From CALMBW01 sp963779645 (GTDB lineage: Bacteria; Actinomycetota; CADDZG01; WHSQ01): a stretch of 64,000 bases of DNA. Shown piece by piece: positions 11,217 to 19,681 of this stretch. The notes under the pieces were generated by a model that was not told the origin of the DNA, searched no databases, and saw nothing but the letters and a program-made list of their open reading frames with translations. Where the stretch lies: positions 558,001-622,000 of the forward strand of contig CAVZYX010000015.1 of the NCBI GenBank assembly GCA_963779645.1. Reading direction: 5' to 3'. The number at the start of each line of letters is the position of its first letter. Within the stretch, counting starts at the first letter, position 1. The translations under genes and the position numbers were made by a program.

Positions 11217-12113
11217 TTACCGGGTCGCAGCCTGCTCCGCCGAAACTGCCGCGCCGATCACCCGCACCTCGGGCGTATCATCCACAATCTCCAGCGAGTA
11301 TCCCTGCAGCGGACTCATCTTCACCATCTGCTGCAGATAATCCTTCAGCATGGACATGTCCAGAAACCGCGTATTAAACCCCGACAGGAAGATCTTGCCC
11401 GGCCCCGCCATGTGAATCGTGGTCGCCGAAGCTGCCGCCAGAGCCTTGTGCCAGAGCCGCTTGAACTCCACGCAGCGGGCATCGCCCTGCTTGGCCGCCT
11501 CGAAGACCTCCTCCGGCTCCATATCAAGAAAGCGCAGGCGCATCGCCCTATGCCCCATGATTCCCTCCATGTGGCCGCGTCCGCCGCATCCGCAGAAGCG
11601 CTCCTTCTCATCGAGCGTCACCACCGTATGGCCGCCCTCCCACGCACCGGGTGCGAAGGGATACCGCCCATAGCCGATTCCCACGCCCAGCGTCCACACG
11701 CGGATCATGCTGTCCAGCTTGCCATGCAGCGAAGCCAGCCCCGCCGCCATGCCATCGGCATCGTTCACCGCGGTAACGCTAACGTCGAGCCCGTGATTAC
11801 GCATCTGCGCAACCAGCAGCTCCTGTATCTTCGCGCCCTTCAGCTGCGGCAGGTTCGGCGCCTCTGCCACCACCCCGTCCTTCACCAGCCCCGGCAACGC
11901 AACACCGATCGACGTAAAGTCCTTCGCTCCATCCGCTGCAAGAAGCACCTGATTGGCGATCGTCTCCACCAGCGCTTCGGTGTGCTGCTCGACCAGGGCA
12001 TCTTCGTCGTCATGATCTTCAGGAAAACGCCGCACCGGTCCTACAAGCTTGTGATCCACGACCAACCCGGCCGAGATTCGCTCCGAAAGTATTACCCCAA
12101 CTGTCTTTGCCAT
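11217..12113 (-). CDS. ROK-family sugar kinase-like protein
   Basis: A 298-residue ROK protein. The N-terminal 'VGVILSERISAGLVVDHKLVG' is a degenerate phosphate-1 loop, 'AVNDADGMAAGL' is the ROK active-site region with the catalytic Asp, and 'CGCGGRGHMEGI' is the Cys-rich zinc motif. The usual acidic GxxxEIGH is replaced by 'GAWEGGHTVV', which keeps the His. ROK proteins are glucokinases, N-acetyl-sugar kinases or repressors; no HTH is present here, so a kinase is more likely. It starts 34 bases after the sthA stop on the same strand, probably one operon. Confidence 0.82.
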   Translation of the reverse strand: MAKTVGVILSERISAGLVVDHKLVGPVRRFPEDHDDEDALVEQHTEALVETIANQVLLAADGAKDFTSIGVALPGLVKDGVVAEAPNLPQLKGAKIQELLVAQMRNHGLDVSVTAVNDADGMAAGLASLHGKLDSMIRVWTLGVGIGYGRYPFAPGAWEGGHTVVTLDEKERFCGCGGRGHMEGIMGHRAMRLRFLDMEPEEVFEAAKQGDARCVEFKRLWHKALAAASATTIHMAGPGKIFLSGFNTRFLDMSMLKDYLQQMVKMSPLQGYSLEIVDDTPEVRVIGAAVSAEQAATR

Positions 12114-12147
12114 TACCCTGTCCGCCTCGTCCTCGGGTGCCGCTTTT

Positions 12148-13545
12148 CTACTCGAACTTACTGACGCGGTTCAACCCGTTGAAAGCCGCAACTTTATAAC
12201 ATTCTGCGAGAGTTGGATAGTTGAAGACCGTATCCACGAAATAATCCAGCGTTCCGCCCAGTGCCATCACCGCCTGGCCAATGTGCAACAGCTCGCTCGC
12301 GCCCTCGCCGATGATGTGAACTCCGAGAATCGAGTGGTTCATCCGGTGAAAGATGATCTTCAGCCGCCCCGTCGTATCGCCGCGAATCTGCCCGCGCGCA
12401 ATCTCGCGATAGTAGGCCACACCAACCTCGTACGGCACATCCTCCTCGGTCAGCTGCTCCTCGGTCTTGCCGATAAAGCTGATCTCCGGGATCGTATAAA
12501 TCCCGTACGGATAGAGCTCCGGATTCGACAGGATCTTCTCGTCCCCAAACGCCCGCGCCGCGGCCACGCGCCCCTGCTCCATTGAGACTGAAGCCAACGA
12601 AGGAAACCCAATCACATCGCCCACCGCGAAGATCGACGGCACCTTCGTCCTGAAGTCCTTGTCCACCGGAATACGCCCACGCGAATCGGACTCAATCCCC
12701 ACAGCGGCCAGGTTCAACTCGTCCACATTGCCCTGGCGGCCGACCGCGTACAGCAGCGCATCGCCCTGAACTTTTTTCTTGCTCTCAAGATTCGCCACGA
12801 CGGTTCCGTCCGGCATCTCCTCCACCGACTCCACCTCTTCGTTCAGCCGCATCGTCACCCGCGAATCCCGCAGATGGTAGCTCAGCGCCTCGATGATCTC
12901 CTGGTCGGCAAACTCCAGCAGCCGCGGCCTCCGCTCAATCAGCGTCACCCGCACTCCGAGGGCTGAGAACATACACGTGTACTCGACCCCAATCACGCCG
13001 CCGCCCACGATAATCATCGTCTTCGGCAGGTTCACCAGCTCCAGCACCAGGTCCGAGTTGATGATGCTGCGCCCGTTAATCGGCACCTTCGGCGACGAAG
13101 CCGGCTTTGTCCCGGTCCCGATCAGAATATTCTTCGCCTCATAGACAGACGAACCGCGCGAGTTGGTCACCTTCACGTGCGTCGCATCTTCAAAGCTCGC
13201 CACGCCCACCAGCATCTCGATGTTGTTCCGCGAAAGCTGCGCCTCGGTCACGTCGATCTCGGTCTTGATCACGTGCTGCACCCGGAACGCCAGGTCCGCC
13301 ATCGTGATCCGTTCCTTCACCCGGTAGTTCATCCCGTAGATGGACTTGTAGTTGTATCCGGAGAGGTGAAGAACCGCCTCGCGCATGGTCTTCGAAGGAA
13401 TGGTGCCGGTACTGATGCAGGCGCCCCCGACTACCTCGCGCATCTCCACCAGTGCCACTTTCTTACCCAGCTTGGAAGCGTAAATTGCAGCTCGCTGCCC
13501 GGCCGGCCCGGACCCGATGACGATCAGATCGTAAACACTACTCAT
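12148..13545 (-). CDS. sthA: Soluble pyridine nucleotide transhydrogenase
   Basis: A flavoprotein that exchanges hydride between NADPH and NAD+. The FAD-binding N-terminus is 'DLIVIGSGPAGQRAAIYASK'. The active-site segment 'GGACISTGTIPSKTMREA' has only one of the two Cys of the dihydrolipoamide-dehydrogenase redox pair, the trait that separates SthA from its disulfide-reductase relatives. A second Rossmann motif 'MIIVGGGVIGVEYTCMFS' binds NAD(P), followed by 'IFAVGDVIGFPSLAS'. The C-terminal dimerisation domain is complete. 465 residues, family length, no frameshift. Confidence 0.93.
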   Translation of the reverse strand: MSSVYDLIVIGSGPAGQRAAIYASKLGKKVALVEMREVVGGACISTGTIPSKTMREAVLHLSGYNYKSIYGMNYRVKERITMADLAFRVQHVIKTEIDVTEAQLSRNNIEMLVGVASFEDATHVKVTNSRGSSVYEAKNILIGTGTKPASSPKVPINGRSIINSDLVLELVNLPKTMIIVGGGVIGVEYTCMFSALGVRVTLIERRPRLLEFADQEIIEALSYHLRDSRVTMRLNEEVESVEEMPDGTVVANLESKKKVQGDALLYAVGRQGNVDELNLAAVGIESDSRGRIPVDKDFRTKVPSIFAVGDVIGFPSLASVSMEQGRVAAARAFGDEKILSNPELYPYGIYTIPEISFIGKTEEQLTEEDVPYEVGVAYYREIARGQIRGDTTGRLKIIFHRMNHSILGVHIIGEGASELLHIGQAVMALGGTLDYFVDTVFNYPTLAECYKVAAFNGLNRVSKFE

Positions 13546-13735
13546 AGTTGCACATACTCATGGACATCCACTCCAACGTCTTGGCGGGTCTTGTCCCGTT
13601 ATCGGCCCCTCGAGTGGCGATCATGAGGGGCCAGTTTCTTCGACTGTGTGCGCATTCGCCTTACTGCCTTGAAACTACCACACCAACATCGCGGACTCCA
13701 CTAAGCGGACCTTGGCACCATACACTGACTTCATC

Positions 13736-14347
13736 ATGCTTTGCTACGCCATCACCAGCCGCGCGCTCTACCCTGGCGCCGAGCAGCAAAAACAAGCCGC
13801 TCTCCTCAGCGAGGCCACACGCTGGATCATCGAAGGCATCCACTTCATCCAGCTCAGAGAAAAAGATCTGCCCGCAGCCACCCTCGCCACCCTCACCCGT
13901 AACCTACTGCAAGAAATAGCTTTGACCACCAGCCCGACGCGTCTGCTCATCAACTCCCGCCCCGATATCGCCCTCGCCACCGGCGCCCACGGCGTCCATC
14001 TATCCGCCTCGCCCGACGAACTCTCCCCTACCCAGATCCGGGACCTCTTCCACTCTGCCCACGCACCAAAACCCCTGATCACGGTCTCCTGCCACACCCT
14101 CGCCGACATCCACCGCGCCCATAGCGACCAGGTCGACGCAATCCTCTATGCCCCCATCTTCGAGAAGCCCCTCTCGTCCGGACAAACACTTCCCGGCCAG
14201 GGTCTCGACCCACTACGCGCCGCTTGCATCGCCGCCGCTCCAATCCCGGTCTACGCGCTCGGCGGAGTCACCCTCCAAAACGCATCCTCATGCCTCGACG
14301 CAGGCGCCACGGGAGTCGCAGGCATCCGCCTCTTCCACAATCTCTAA
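13736..14347 (+). CDS. thiE: Thiamine-phosphate synthase
   Basis: Couples HMP-pyrophosphate with THZ-phosphate to give thiamine phosphate. TIM-barrel motifs are in order: 'IHFIQLREKDLP' (pyrophosphate/pyrimidine binding), 'LLINSRPDIALATGAHGVHLS', 'VSCHTLADI', 'DAILYAPIFEKPLS' and 'PVYALGGVTLQNASSCLDAGATGVAGIRLF'. ATG 13736 gives 203 residues and 'MLCYAITSR', typical of the family; an upstream alternative start at 13712 adds 8 unmatched residues. The stop overlaps the stop of the opposite-strand SGNH gene by 3 bases. No other thi genes are nearby. Confidence 0.92.
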   Translation: MLCYAITSRALYPGAEQQKQAALLSEATRWIIEGIHFIQLREKDLPAATLATLTRNLLQEIALTTSPTRLLINSRPDIALATGAHGVHLSASPDELSPTQIRDLFHSAHAPKPLITVSCHTLADIHRAHSDQVDAILYAPIFEKPLSSGQTLPGQGLDPLRAACIAAAPIPVYALGGVTLQNASSCLDAGATGVAGIRLFHNL

Positions 14348-15547
14348 TTCGCACTGGCCGCCGCCGATGGAACGCAATCGCGGGTAGAGAGTGTTGGTGG
14401 CAAATCCGATTTCAGATGCAGCAACGATGTCTGCTGAGCCAACACACGTATGTAAGCGTCGGTGAAGACTGTTGCGCAGGCATGACTGAGATGAGAGCTC
14501 TCCGGCAGATTCAGGTTCTGCACCGTGGGAAGATCGTCAATGTGAATGCCGTTCGTATGCGTGTAGGCGAGCAGCGGATCCCATCCTCTGGCTCGAGGGA
14601 TATGCTTGTCTTCGACCGCCCGCATATCCGGCGCCGAAGGGGGCCGCACGAAGACAACATCGCCACCGCGAGCACGGATCTTGTCGACAGCGATCTTCGT
14701 TCTTGCCAGAATCGCCTGGACATTCTCGTCTTTGATCGGGAATGGCGGAAACAGTTCATGCCATACTTGTCCGAGCGTGTTCGCTGAGCCGTTGATCATG
14801 TTCGAGCCGGCGCCAGATGGAAGATTGCCCGTCCGTGGTCCTCTCCCCGACCTTCCAGACATCGTGATAAGGCCCCTGCACTCCGTGCCTCCAATCAGGA
14901 TCAAGCTGGAAGACAAGCGTGCTGAGTTGATAGCTGTCATCCAGCATCGCCAGGCCAGGTGCGATCATGCTCTGAATCCGGGACGATGCGCGATTCGACG
15001 GAGACTCCCACTTGCTCAACGCAAGCGCCTTCTTCGGCCGCGCAACGGAATACACAGTGTCGAAAAATACAGTCTCGGCCATTCCCACGATGGCCAGCCC
15101 CTTGAAGTGCGGGTCGTCTGCAATATCCTCCAGGATGGGTAACGCGCTCCCGCCTGCAATGCCCAGCTGCAGCGGACGAACGCCGGTCAGTTGCTCCATG
15201 CGATCGAGATTGGTGTCATACAGCAGACGCGAATCGCTGATGATGGCCACGGGTATGTCGCGTTTATCCACCTGTCGTCGCAGCTCAGCCCATGCTTCAT
15301 AGGTGCCGCTCGAGTCACCGGGAACCAGCTCAAGCCTCCGCATCTTCCACTCCCACAGGGACGTGAACAGGATCACGAGGACTAGAACGACGAGCGACAT
15401 AGCGCGCCAGGGCTGGTCAGGGATGTCGCGCTCCGGCACCGGCTGCGCAACACCTGGACGGTCGGATGCGGTAAGTCGCAGACCGGAGGGAAGTGGCTCG
15501 CGAACAATGTCGTGAACGGCGCTAGAACTGGAAATAGATGAAGCCAT
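14344..15547 (-). CDS. Membrane-anchored SGNH-like protein, MBOAT partner (frameshifted)
   Basis: About 400 residues once the break near 14815 is joined. An N-terminal cytoplasmic stretch is followed by one membrane segment ('AMSLVVLVLVILFTSLWEW', residues ~48-66) and an extracytoplasmic domain. 'PVAIISDSRLLYDTNLDRM' resembles the block-I Ser region of SGNH esterases/acetyltransferases, and 'VVFVRPPSAPDMRAVE' follows in the second half. Its start lies inside the end of the MBOAT gene (26-base overlap), so the two are translationally linked. By analogy with AlgI/AlgX-J and PatA/PatB pairs it would hand acyl groups from the MBOAT to a surface polymer. The polymer is unknown. Confidence 0.7.
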
Positions 15548-16938
15548 TGCTCTCTCCGTGTTGAATTACCACTGCGAAGGCCATGATGGTCCACAGAGCA
15601 GTCAGCGCTGTGGGATGTGCGCGCCCGATCGCCGCCTCGAGCGTCTGGTTGCGCATGAAAGAGTGAGCCAGCAACAGGCCTCCCATAATCCCCACCGTCG
15701 TGATGATGTAGATCGCGGCCAGCACAGGTTCGGCATGCGCATTTCTGCCGAACATACCGCTGAGGATCACCATCGCCTGGTGAAAAGTCTTTGCCCGAAA
15801 GAAGACCCATGCAACGTTCACCAGCACAAAGGTCAGCAGCCCAAGCCCGGCAGACGCCACCGGTCCCGGCCGATATCCGGAGAACCGCTTGCGCAGCATT
15901 CTTTCTGACCGACAGATAAAGACCGTGTAAGCCTCCCCACACCACAAAGGTCCAGCTCGCCCCGTGCCAAAGGCCGCCGATCAGCATAGTGGCCAGCAGC
16001 GAGAAGTAGGTCCGCGCGTTTCCGTGGCGATTGCCGCCGAGAGGAATGTAAAGGTAGTCGCGCAGCCAGGCCGAGAGCGTAATGTGCCACCTGCGCCAGA
16101 AATCGGTGAACCCAATCGCCGCATACGGAAACCGAAAGTTGTCCGACAGCGCAAACCCCAGGCAAAGCGCAGCTCCGATCGCAGTAATGGAGTAGCCCGC
16201 AAAGTCGCAGAAGATCTGGCCACTGAACGCCAGCGTCCCCACCCACGCATCCACAAAGCCAGGGACGACTCTGCCACTGTAAACCTGGTCTACCACCGGC
16301 CCAGAAAGCCATCAGCCAGCACCGCCTTCTCAAAAAGCCCCAGCGTCATCAGCGCCAGGCCAAAACGCATCTGATCCGGCGTTGCCTTGTGTGGAACTTC
16401 AAACTGCGGGACCAACTCCGTCGGCCGCATGATCGGACCGGCGACGAGGTGAGGAAAGAACGTAACGAAGAGGGCGTAATCAAGGAAGTTGCGTGCAGGC
16501 ACCGCGCGCCGAAGATAGATGTCCAACGTATAGGACATGGTAGCGAAGGTATAGAACGAGATGCCGATGGGAAGGACAATACTCGACTGCGGAGGGCTGT
16601 ATTTGAAGCCCGCCAGCGACACCAGATGGGCGAAGTTCTCGACGAGAAAGTGGCCGTACTTGAAGTAGCACAGCAGCCCAAGGCTTACGACGATCGAGAG
16701 CAGCATCCATGCGCGACGCTTCCATTGCTGTTCCGCCTGCGCAAGTCCGCGCGCTGCAAACCAGTCCACCACGGTCGACAGCCAGAGCAGAATTACGAAC
16801 GGCGGATTCCAGGCCGCATAGAAGATATAGCTCGCAACCAGGAGGTTAATCTTTCTTCACCCTCCAGGAAAAGGGCATCGCGTGCAGGAGGAGAACGATG
16901 GCAAAGAAAACAACAAAGACCAGGGAATTAAAGACCAT
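15522..16938 (-). CDS. MBOAT-family membrane O-acyltransferase (AlgI-like, frameshifted)
   Basis: A polytopic membrane protein of ~470 residues. ATG 16938 (MVFNSLVFVVFF) is preceded by GAGGTAGG. Conserved pieces in order are 'FYAAWNPPFVILLW', 'PIGISFYTFATMSYTLDIY', 'FFPHLVAGPIMR', 'FSGQIFCDFAGYSITAIG', 'FWRRWHITLSAWLRDYLYIP' and 'GGLWHGASWTFVVWGGLHG' with the catalytic His. They fall in different frames, with breaks near 16855, 16295 and 15915, each a one-base slip. MBOAT proteins of this group carry acyl groups across the membrane for exopolysaccharide or peptidoglycan O-acetylation. It overlaps the downstream SGNH gene. Confidence 0.88.
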
Positions 16939-17548
16939 GCCTACCTCTTGGGATCATTAACGGAATAGCGGCCCCGAGGTGCAGCTACTCTCAATGGTGC
17001 AATCCGGCTTCGATTCGTTTCGGCTGAAGCGCAGGCACGGGTTAGAAGCTCTCTTAGTTCGGTCACTGGAAGTCGCTTGCTGCTTGAATTGATAAAAGAT
17101 GGCCCCGAGGAAACGATACAAACTACGTGCCCACTGGAGGCTCCCAGCCTGGCGTGGTGCTAAGAAACCAGTCTTATCCCTGAAGATCCCACGTAAGGGA
17201 TCTGAGGTAGACAGAAGGCAACTTCGTGGCCCGCGTCACCGAACCAGGAACGGTTCGGTCTCTAATGGTTTTCCGGAGTGTACACCCTTTTCGGGATTGT
17301 CCCTAAAACGATTGAAGAGCGAACCCTGATCTAGGAAGCTTCGGCTGAAAACCGTGTGAGGCGCGGCGCAGCCCGGCAACTTCGCTCCGCGTCAACGCGA
17401 CTGCGTGGACTCCCTCAGACTATTCCGAAGAAACCGTCCAAAATCTTGTCAAGCCCCAATGCTCGAAAACCTGCGTCAACAGCGAACAATCGCATGGCGT
17501 ATGAGTTATTCGTAATCGCGATATAATAGGAACAGATCAAACAGAAGG
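16939..17548. other. Gene-free region with hairpins, possible structured RNA
   Basis: About 600 bases with no protein I can recognise; the 76-codon frame at 17099-17329 looks like chance. Two clean adjacent hairpins are present: GATCCC-ACGTAA-GGGATC at 17185-17202 and CCGAACC-AGGAAC-GGTTCGG at 17239-17258. I could not match the stretch to tRNA, tmRNA, RNase P RNA, 6S or SRP RNA. It contains the promoter of the MBOAT operon on the minus strand. A non-coding RNA on the plus strand is possible but unproven. Confidence 0.4.
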
Positions 17549-17572
17549 GCCCCGGGAGCTGCCGGGGCTTTT
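17549..17572. terminator. GC hairpin with T-run (end of repeat element A)
   Basis: GCCCCGG (17549-17555), a 6-base loop, CCGGGGC (17562-17568) and TTTTCC on the plus strand. On the minus strand it follows plsX by about 165 bases and is the distal end of the repeat element described at 17549-17716. The T-run favours plus-strand termination, and an A-run-like flank also lets it act on minus-strand transcripts. Confidence 0.7.
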
Positions 17573-17654
17573 CCTATTTCACTCAATGTTCTATCACTAA
17601 GTCCTTTGGTATGACGAATTTGGAATAACCCATTTGATATGAAGAATTTACAAA

Positions 17655-17682
17655 TTGCCAAAAGTTTTAAATGCTGTATAAT
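17655..17682 (+). promoter_or_regulatory. Sigma-70-like promoter inside repeat element A
   Basis: TTGCCA (17655-17660) and a perfect TATAAT (17677-17682) are separated by 16 bases on the plus strand. Transcription would start near 17690, enter the GC palindrome at 17702 and run antisense to the end of plsX. AT-rich repeat sequence gives such matches by chance, so confidence is moderate at best. Confidence 0.4.
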
Positions 17683-17733
17683 AAGACAGTTATGCGAGGA
17701 TACCCCCCAGGGGGGTGCAGGCCGGGAGGGAGA

Positions 17734-18738
17734 CTAGGACGACCGCAGCGCAGCTTCAATCCCGGAGTTCACCTCGGCCTGGGCAAACTCTGCCGCCACG
17801 CGAACGCCGTTCATGATCGCCTTCTCGTTCGACGATCCATGCCCAACGATGCAGACTCCGCGTACCCCCAGCAGCACCGCGCCGCCGTACTCCGAGTAGT
17901 CCAGCCTCTTCTTGAACTCGGCGAAGGCCTTCCGCGACAGCAGCGCTCCAACCTGCGAGGTCACGGTGGACTTCAACGACTCGCGCAGCGACGCGCTCAG
18001 CAGCTGCGCCGTTCCCTCGATCGCCTTCAACGCAACGTTACCCACAAACCCGTCGCAGACCGCGACATCGCTGTGCCCGTTGAACAGATCGCGACCTTCC
18101 ACATTGCCTTTGAAGTTGATCCCCGTCAGCGCGCGAAGCAGCGGCAGCGTATCGCGGGTCAGAGCGTTGCCCTTCATGTCCTCTTCCCCGATCGAGAGAA
18201 GGCCGACGCGCGGGTTGTGGATCTTCAGGATGGTTTTGGCGTACATGTGGCCCATCACGGCAAACTGGACCAGGTTATCCGGGTCGCAGTCCACGTTCGC
18301 CCCCACATCCAGGAGCAGCGAAGGAATGCGATGGACAGTCGGCAGAATCTGCGCCAGCGCTGGACGGTCGACGCCGGAAAGCATCCCCAGCACCATCTTC
18401 GCGGTAGCCATCGCCGCGCCGGTGTTGCCCGCGGTGAAGAATCCGGCAGCACGCCCCTCGCGGACCATCTTCAGGCCCACCCGCATGGTGGAATCGCGCT
18501 TGGACCGGACCGCTTGAGCAGCCTTATCGTCCATCGTGATCCACTCGCTGGCGGGCACAATGAACACCGGCAGCCGCTGCCCACGCAACGCCTGCCGCAG
18601 AATCGGCCGCAGCCTGTCTTCCGGCCCGACCAGATGTACGCGCACGTCGTACTGACGCGCAGCAAGGACGGCCCCGCGAACCTCTGGCTCGGGGGCCTTG
18701 TCGGAACCCATTGCGTCTACAACGATGTCAGTCGGCAT
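17734..18738 (-). CDS. plsX: Phosphate acyltransferase PlsX
   Basis: Makes acyl-phosphate from acyl-ACP at the start of phospholipid synthesis. 334 residues starting 'MPTDIVVDAMGSDKAPEPEVRGAV'. Family blocks are 'GFFTAGNTGAAMATAKMVLGML', 'LLLDVGANVDCDPDNLVQFAVMG', 'RVGLLSIGEEDMKGN', 'GNVEGRDLFNGHSDVAVCDGFVGNVALK' and 'DYSEYGGAVLLGVRGVCIVGHGSSN'. It is the last gene of yceD-rpmF-plsX, an order conserved in many bacteria that links membrane lipid synthesis to the ribosome. It starts 33 bases after rpmF. No frameshift. Confidence 0.96.
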   Translation of the reverse strand: MPTDIVVDAMGSDKAPEPEVRGAVLAARQYDVRVHLVGPEDRLRPILRQALRGQRLPVFIVPASEWITMDDKAAQAVRSKRDSTMRVGLKMVREGRAAGFFTAGNTGAAMATAKMVLGMLSGVDRPALAQILPTVHRIPSLLLDVGANVDCDPDNLVQFAVMGHMYAKTILKIHNPRVGLLSIGEEDMKGNALTRDTLPLLRALTGINFKGNVEGRDLFNGHSDVAVCDGFVGNVALKAIEGTAQLLSASLRESLKSTVTSQVGALLSRKAFAEFKKRLDYSEYGGAVLLGVRGVCIVGHGSSNEKAIMNGVRVAAEFAQAEVNSGIEAALRSS

Positions 18739-18771
18739 CAGCAGGGAACAGCAGGGTTTGAGGTGAAGATA

Positions 18772-18957
18772 TTAGCTGGCTTCTTTGGTCACGAGAACGT
18801 CGCGGCCCTTGTACGTACCGCACTTGCGGCAGGCACGATGGGGAAGCTTGCGCTCGTGGCAGTTAGGGCACTCGGAGAGGCCGGTGGGGGTCAAAAAGTC
18901 GTGGCTGCGGCGCTTGGCAGTCCGTTGCTTGGAGTGGCGCCGTTTTGGATTAGGCAT
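18772..18957 (-). CDS. rpmF: 50S ribosomal protein L32
   Basis: 61 residues from ATG 18957: 'MPNPKRRHSKQRTAKRRSHD', then a zinc ribbon made of 'CPNCHERKLPHRACRKCG' (CxxC ... CxxC). The C- form with four Cys is complete. The upstream in-frame extension to 18987 is not part of the family. It sits between yceD and plsX. Confidence 0.96.
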   Translation of the reverse strand: MPNPKRRHSKQRTAKRRSHDFLTPTGLSECPNCHERKLPHRACRKCGTYKGRDVLVTKEAS

Positions 18958-19027
18958 TGCAGTATCCCTTTCAATCGGCCGCGGCAATCACGCGAAAAAG
19001 CACGCAGTCGACGAGGCAAAAACTTGA

Positions 19028-19595
19028 TTAGTGCTTCAACTCGAGCTTGTCGGCCAGATTCCCCAGACCCGCAAGCGCATTCCAACGCGGATCAGCCGGA
19101 GCCTCATCGCAAGTAGCATTTCGCTTGATTCAGGTTCTGACCACAGCGCGGGCAAAGCCCTTTGCAGTCCGCCGTGCAGAGAGTACGACTTGGCAGGGAG
19201 AGTAACACCTGCTCGCGCACCACATCCTCCAGCAAAAGACCGCTCTCTTGATAATACCCGATTTCGGTCTCATCCGCAGTAATAGAACGCTCCCCTGCGT
19301 CCGCATCGGCGGATTCGGGACGAAAGATCAGGTCAAAATCTCCCGAAAGCGGCACCTTGACCGGGTCGACGCACCGGGCACAAAGGATTTCGAAGTCCGC
19401 ACTGTAGTTAGCCCGCAACCGGATGTCGTTCACATGCGAACTGGAGCTGCGGTGCTCAATCAGCAGATCCGCGACGCCGTTGACGGGCAGCGGGCCCACC
19501 TGCCGGATGTCGGAGGCATAGTCCAACACCCCGGGTGCGATGACTTCATTGAATTCAAGGGGTTCATCGACGAGTTGGAGCGGAGTAATCAGCAC
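19028..19595 (-). CDS. yceD: YceD/DUF177 protein (23S rRNA accumulation protein; C-terminal frameshift)
   Basis: About 188 residues from a GTG at 19595 (VLITPLQLVDEPLEF). The N-terminal half ends in 'FEILCARCVDPVKVPLSGDFDLIF', with the first CxxC, and the second half has 'CTADCKGLCPRCGQNLNQAKC', the Cys-rich knuckle of DUF177. The raw frame stops at 19104, but shifting one base near 19115 restores the family C-terminus, including 'DEAPADPRWNALAGLGNLAD', and a stop at 19028-19030. So the gene is whole apart from a one-base slip. Its place before rpmF-plsX is the classic one. Confidence 0.88.
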
Positions 19596-19681
19596 ATTGT
19601 TAAGGGTAGCAGGTTCCCGCCACAGATCAAATAGCCTACCCGACGCGCCTCACAGACTATCAAAAGCTGCTTATGTCGAGT

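Larger units (their letters stand above)
17549..17716 (-). repeat. Repeat element A: GC palindrome, 28-nt units, GC hairpin
   Basis: Read on the minus strand it starts 18 bases after the plsX stop with the palindrome ACCCCCC-T-GGGGGGT (17716-17702). AT-rich sequence follows, with two related 24-nt units starting AAATTCTTCATA (17649-17626) and AAATTCGTCATA (17621-17598), 28 bases apart, each ending in TTA after a (T)CAAA(T/G)G run. It ends with the hairpin GCCCCGG/CCGGGGC. A second copy with the same order of parts lies at 29704-29846 on the plus strand. It encodes no protein. It may be a mobile palindromic element or a conserved 3'-UTR structure. Confidence 0.75.

Noticed and set aside
17099..17329. 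76-codon plus-strand frame in the gene-free region
   Set aside because: Basic, low-quality composition, no ribosome site, and it covers the two RNA-like hairpins.
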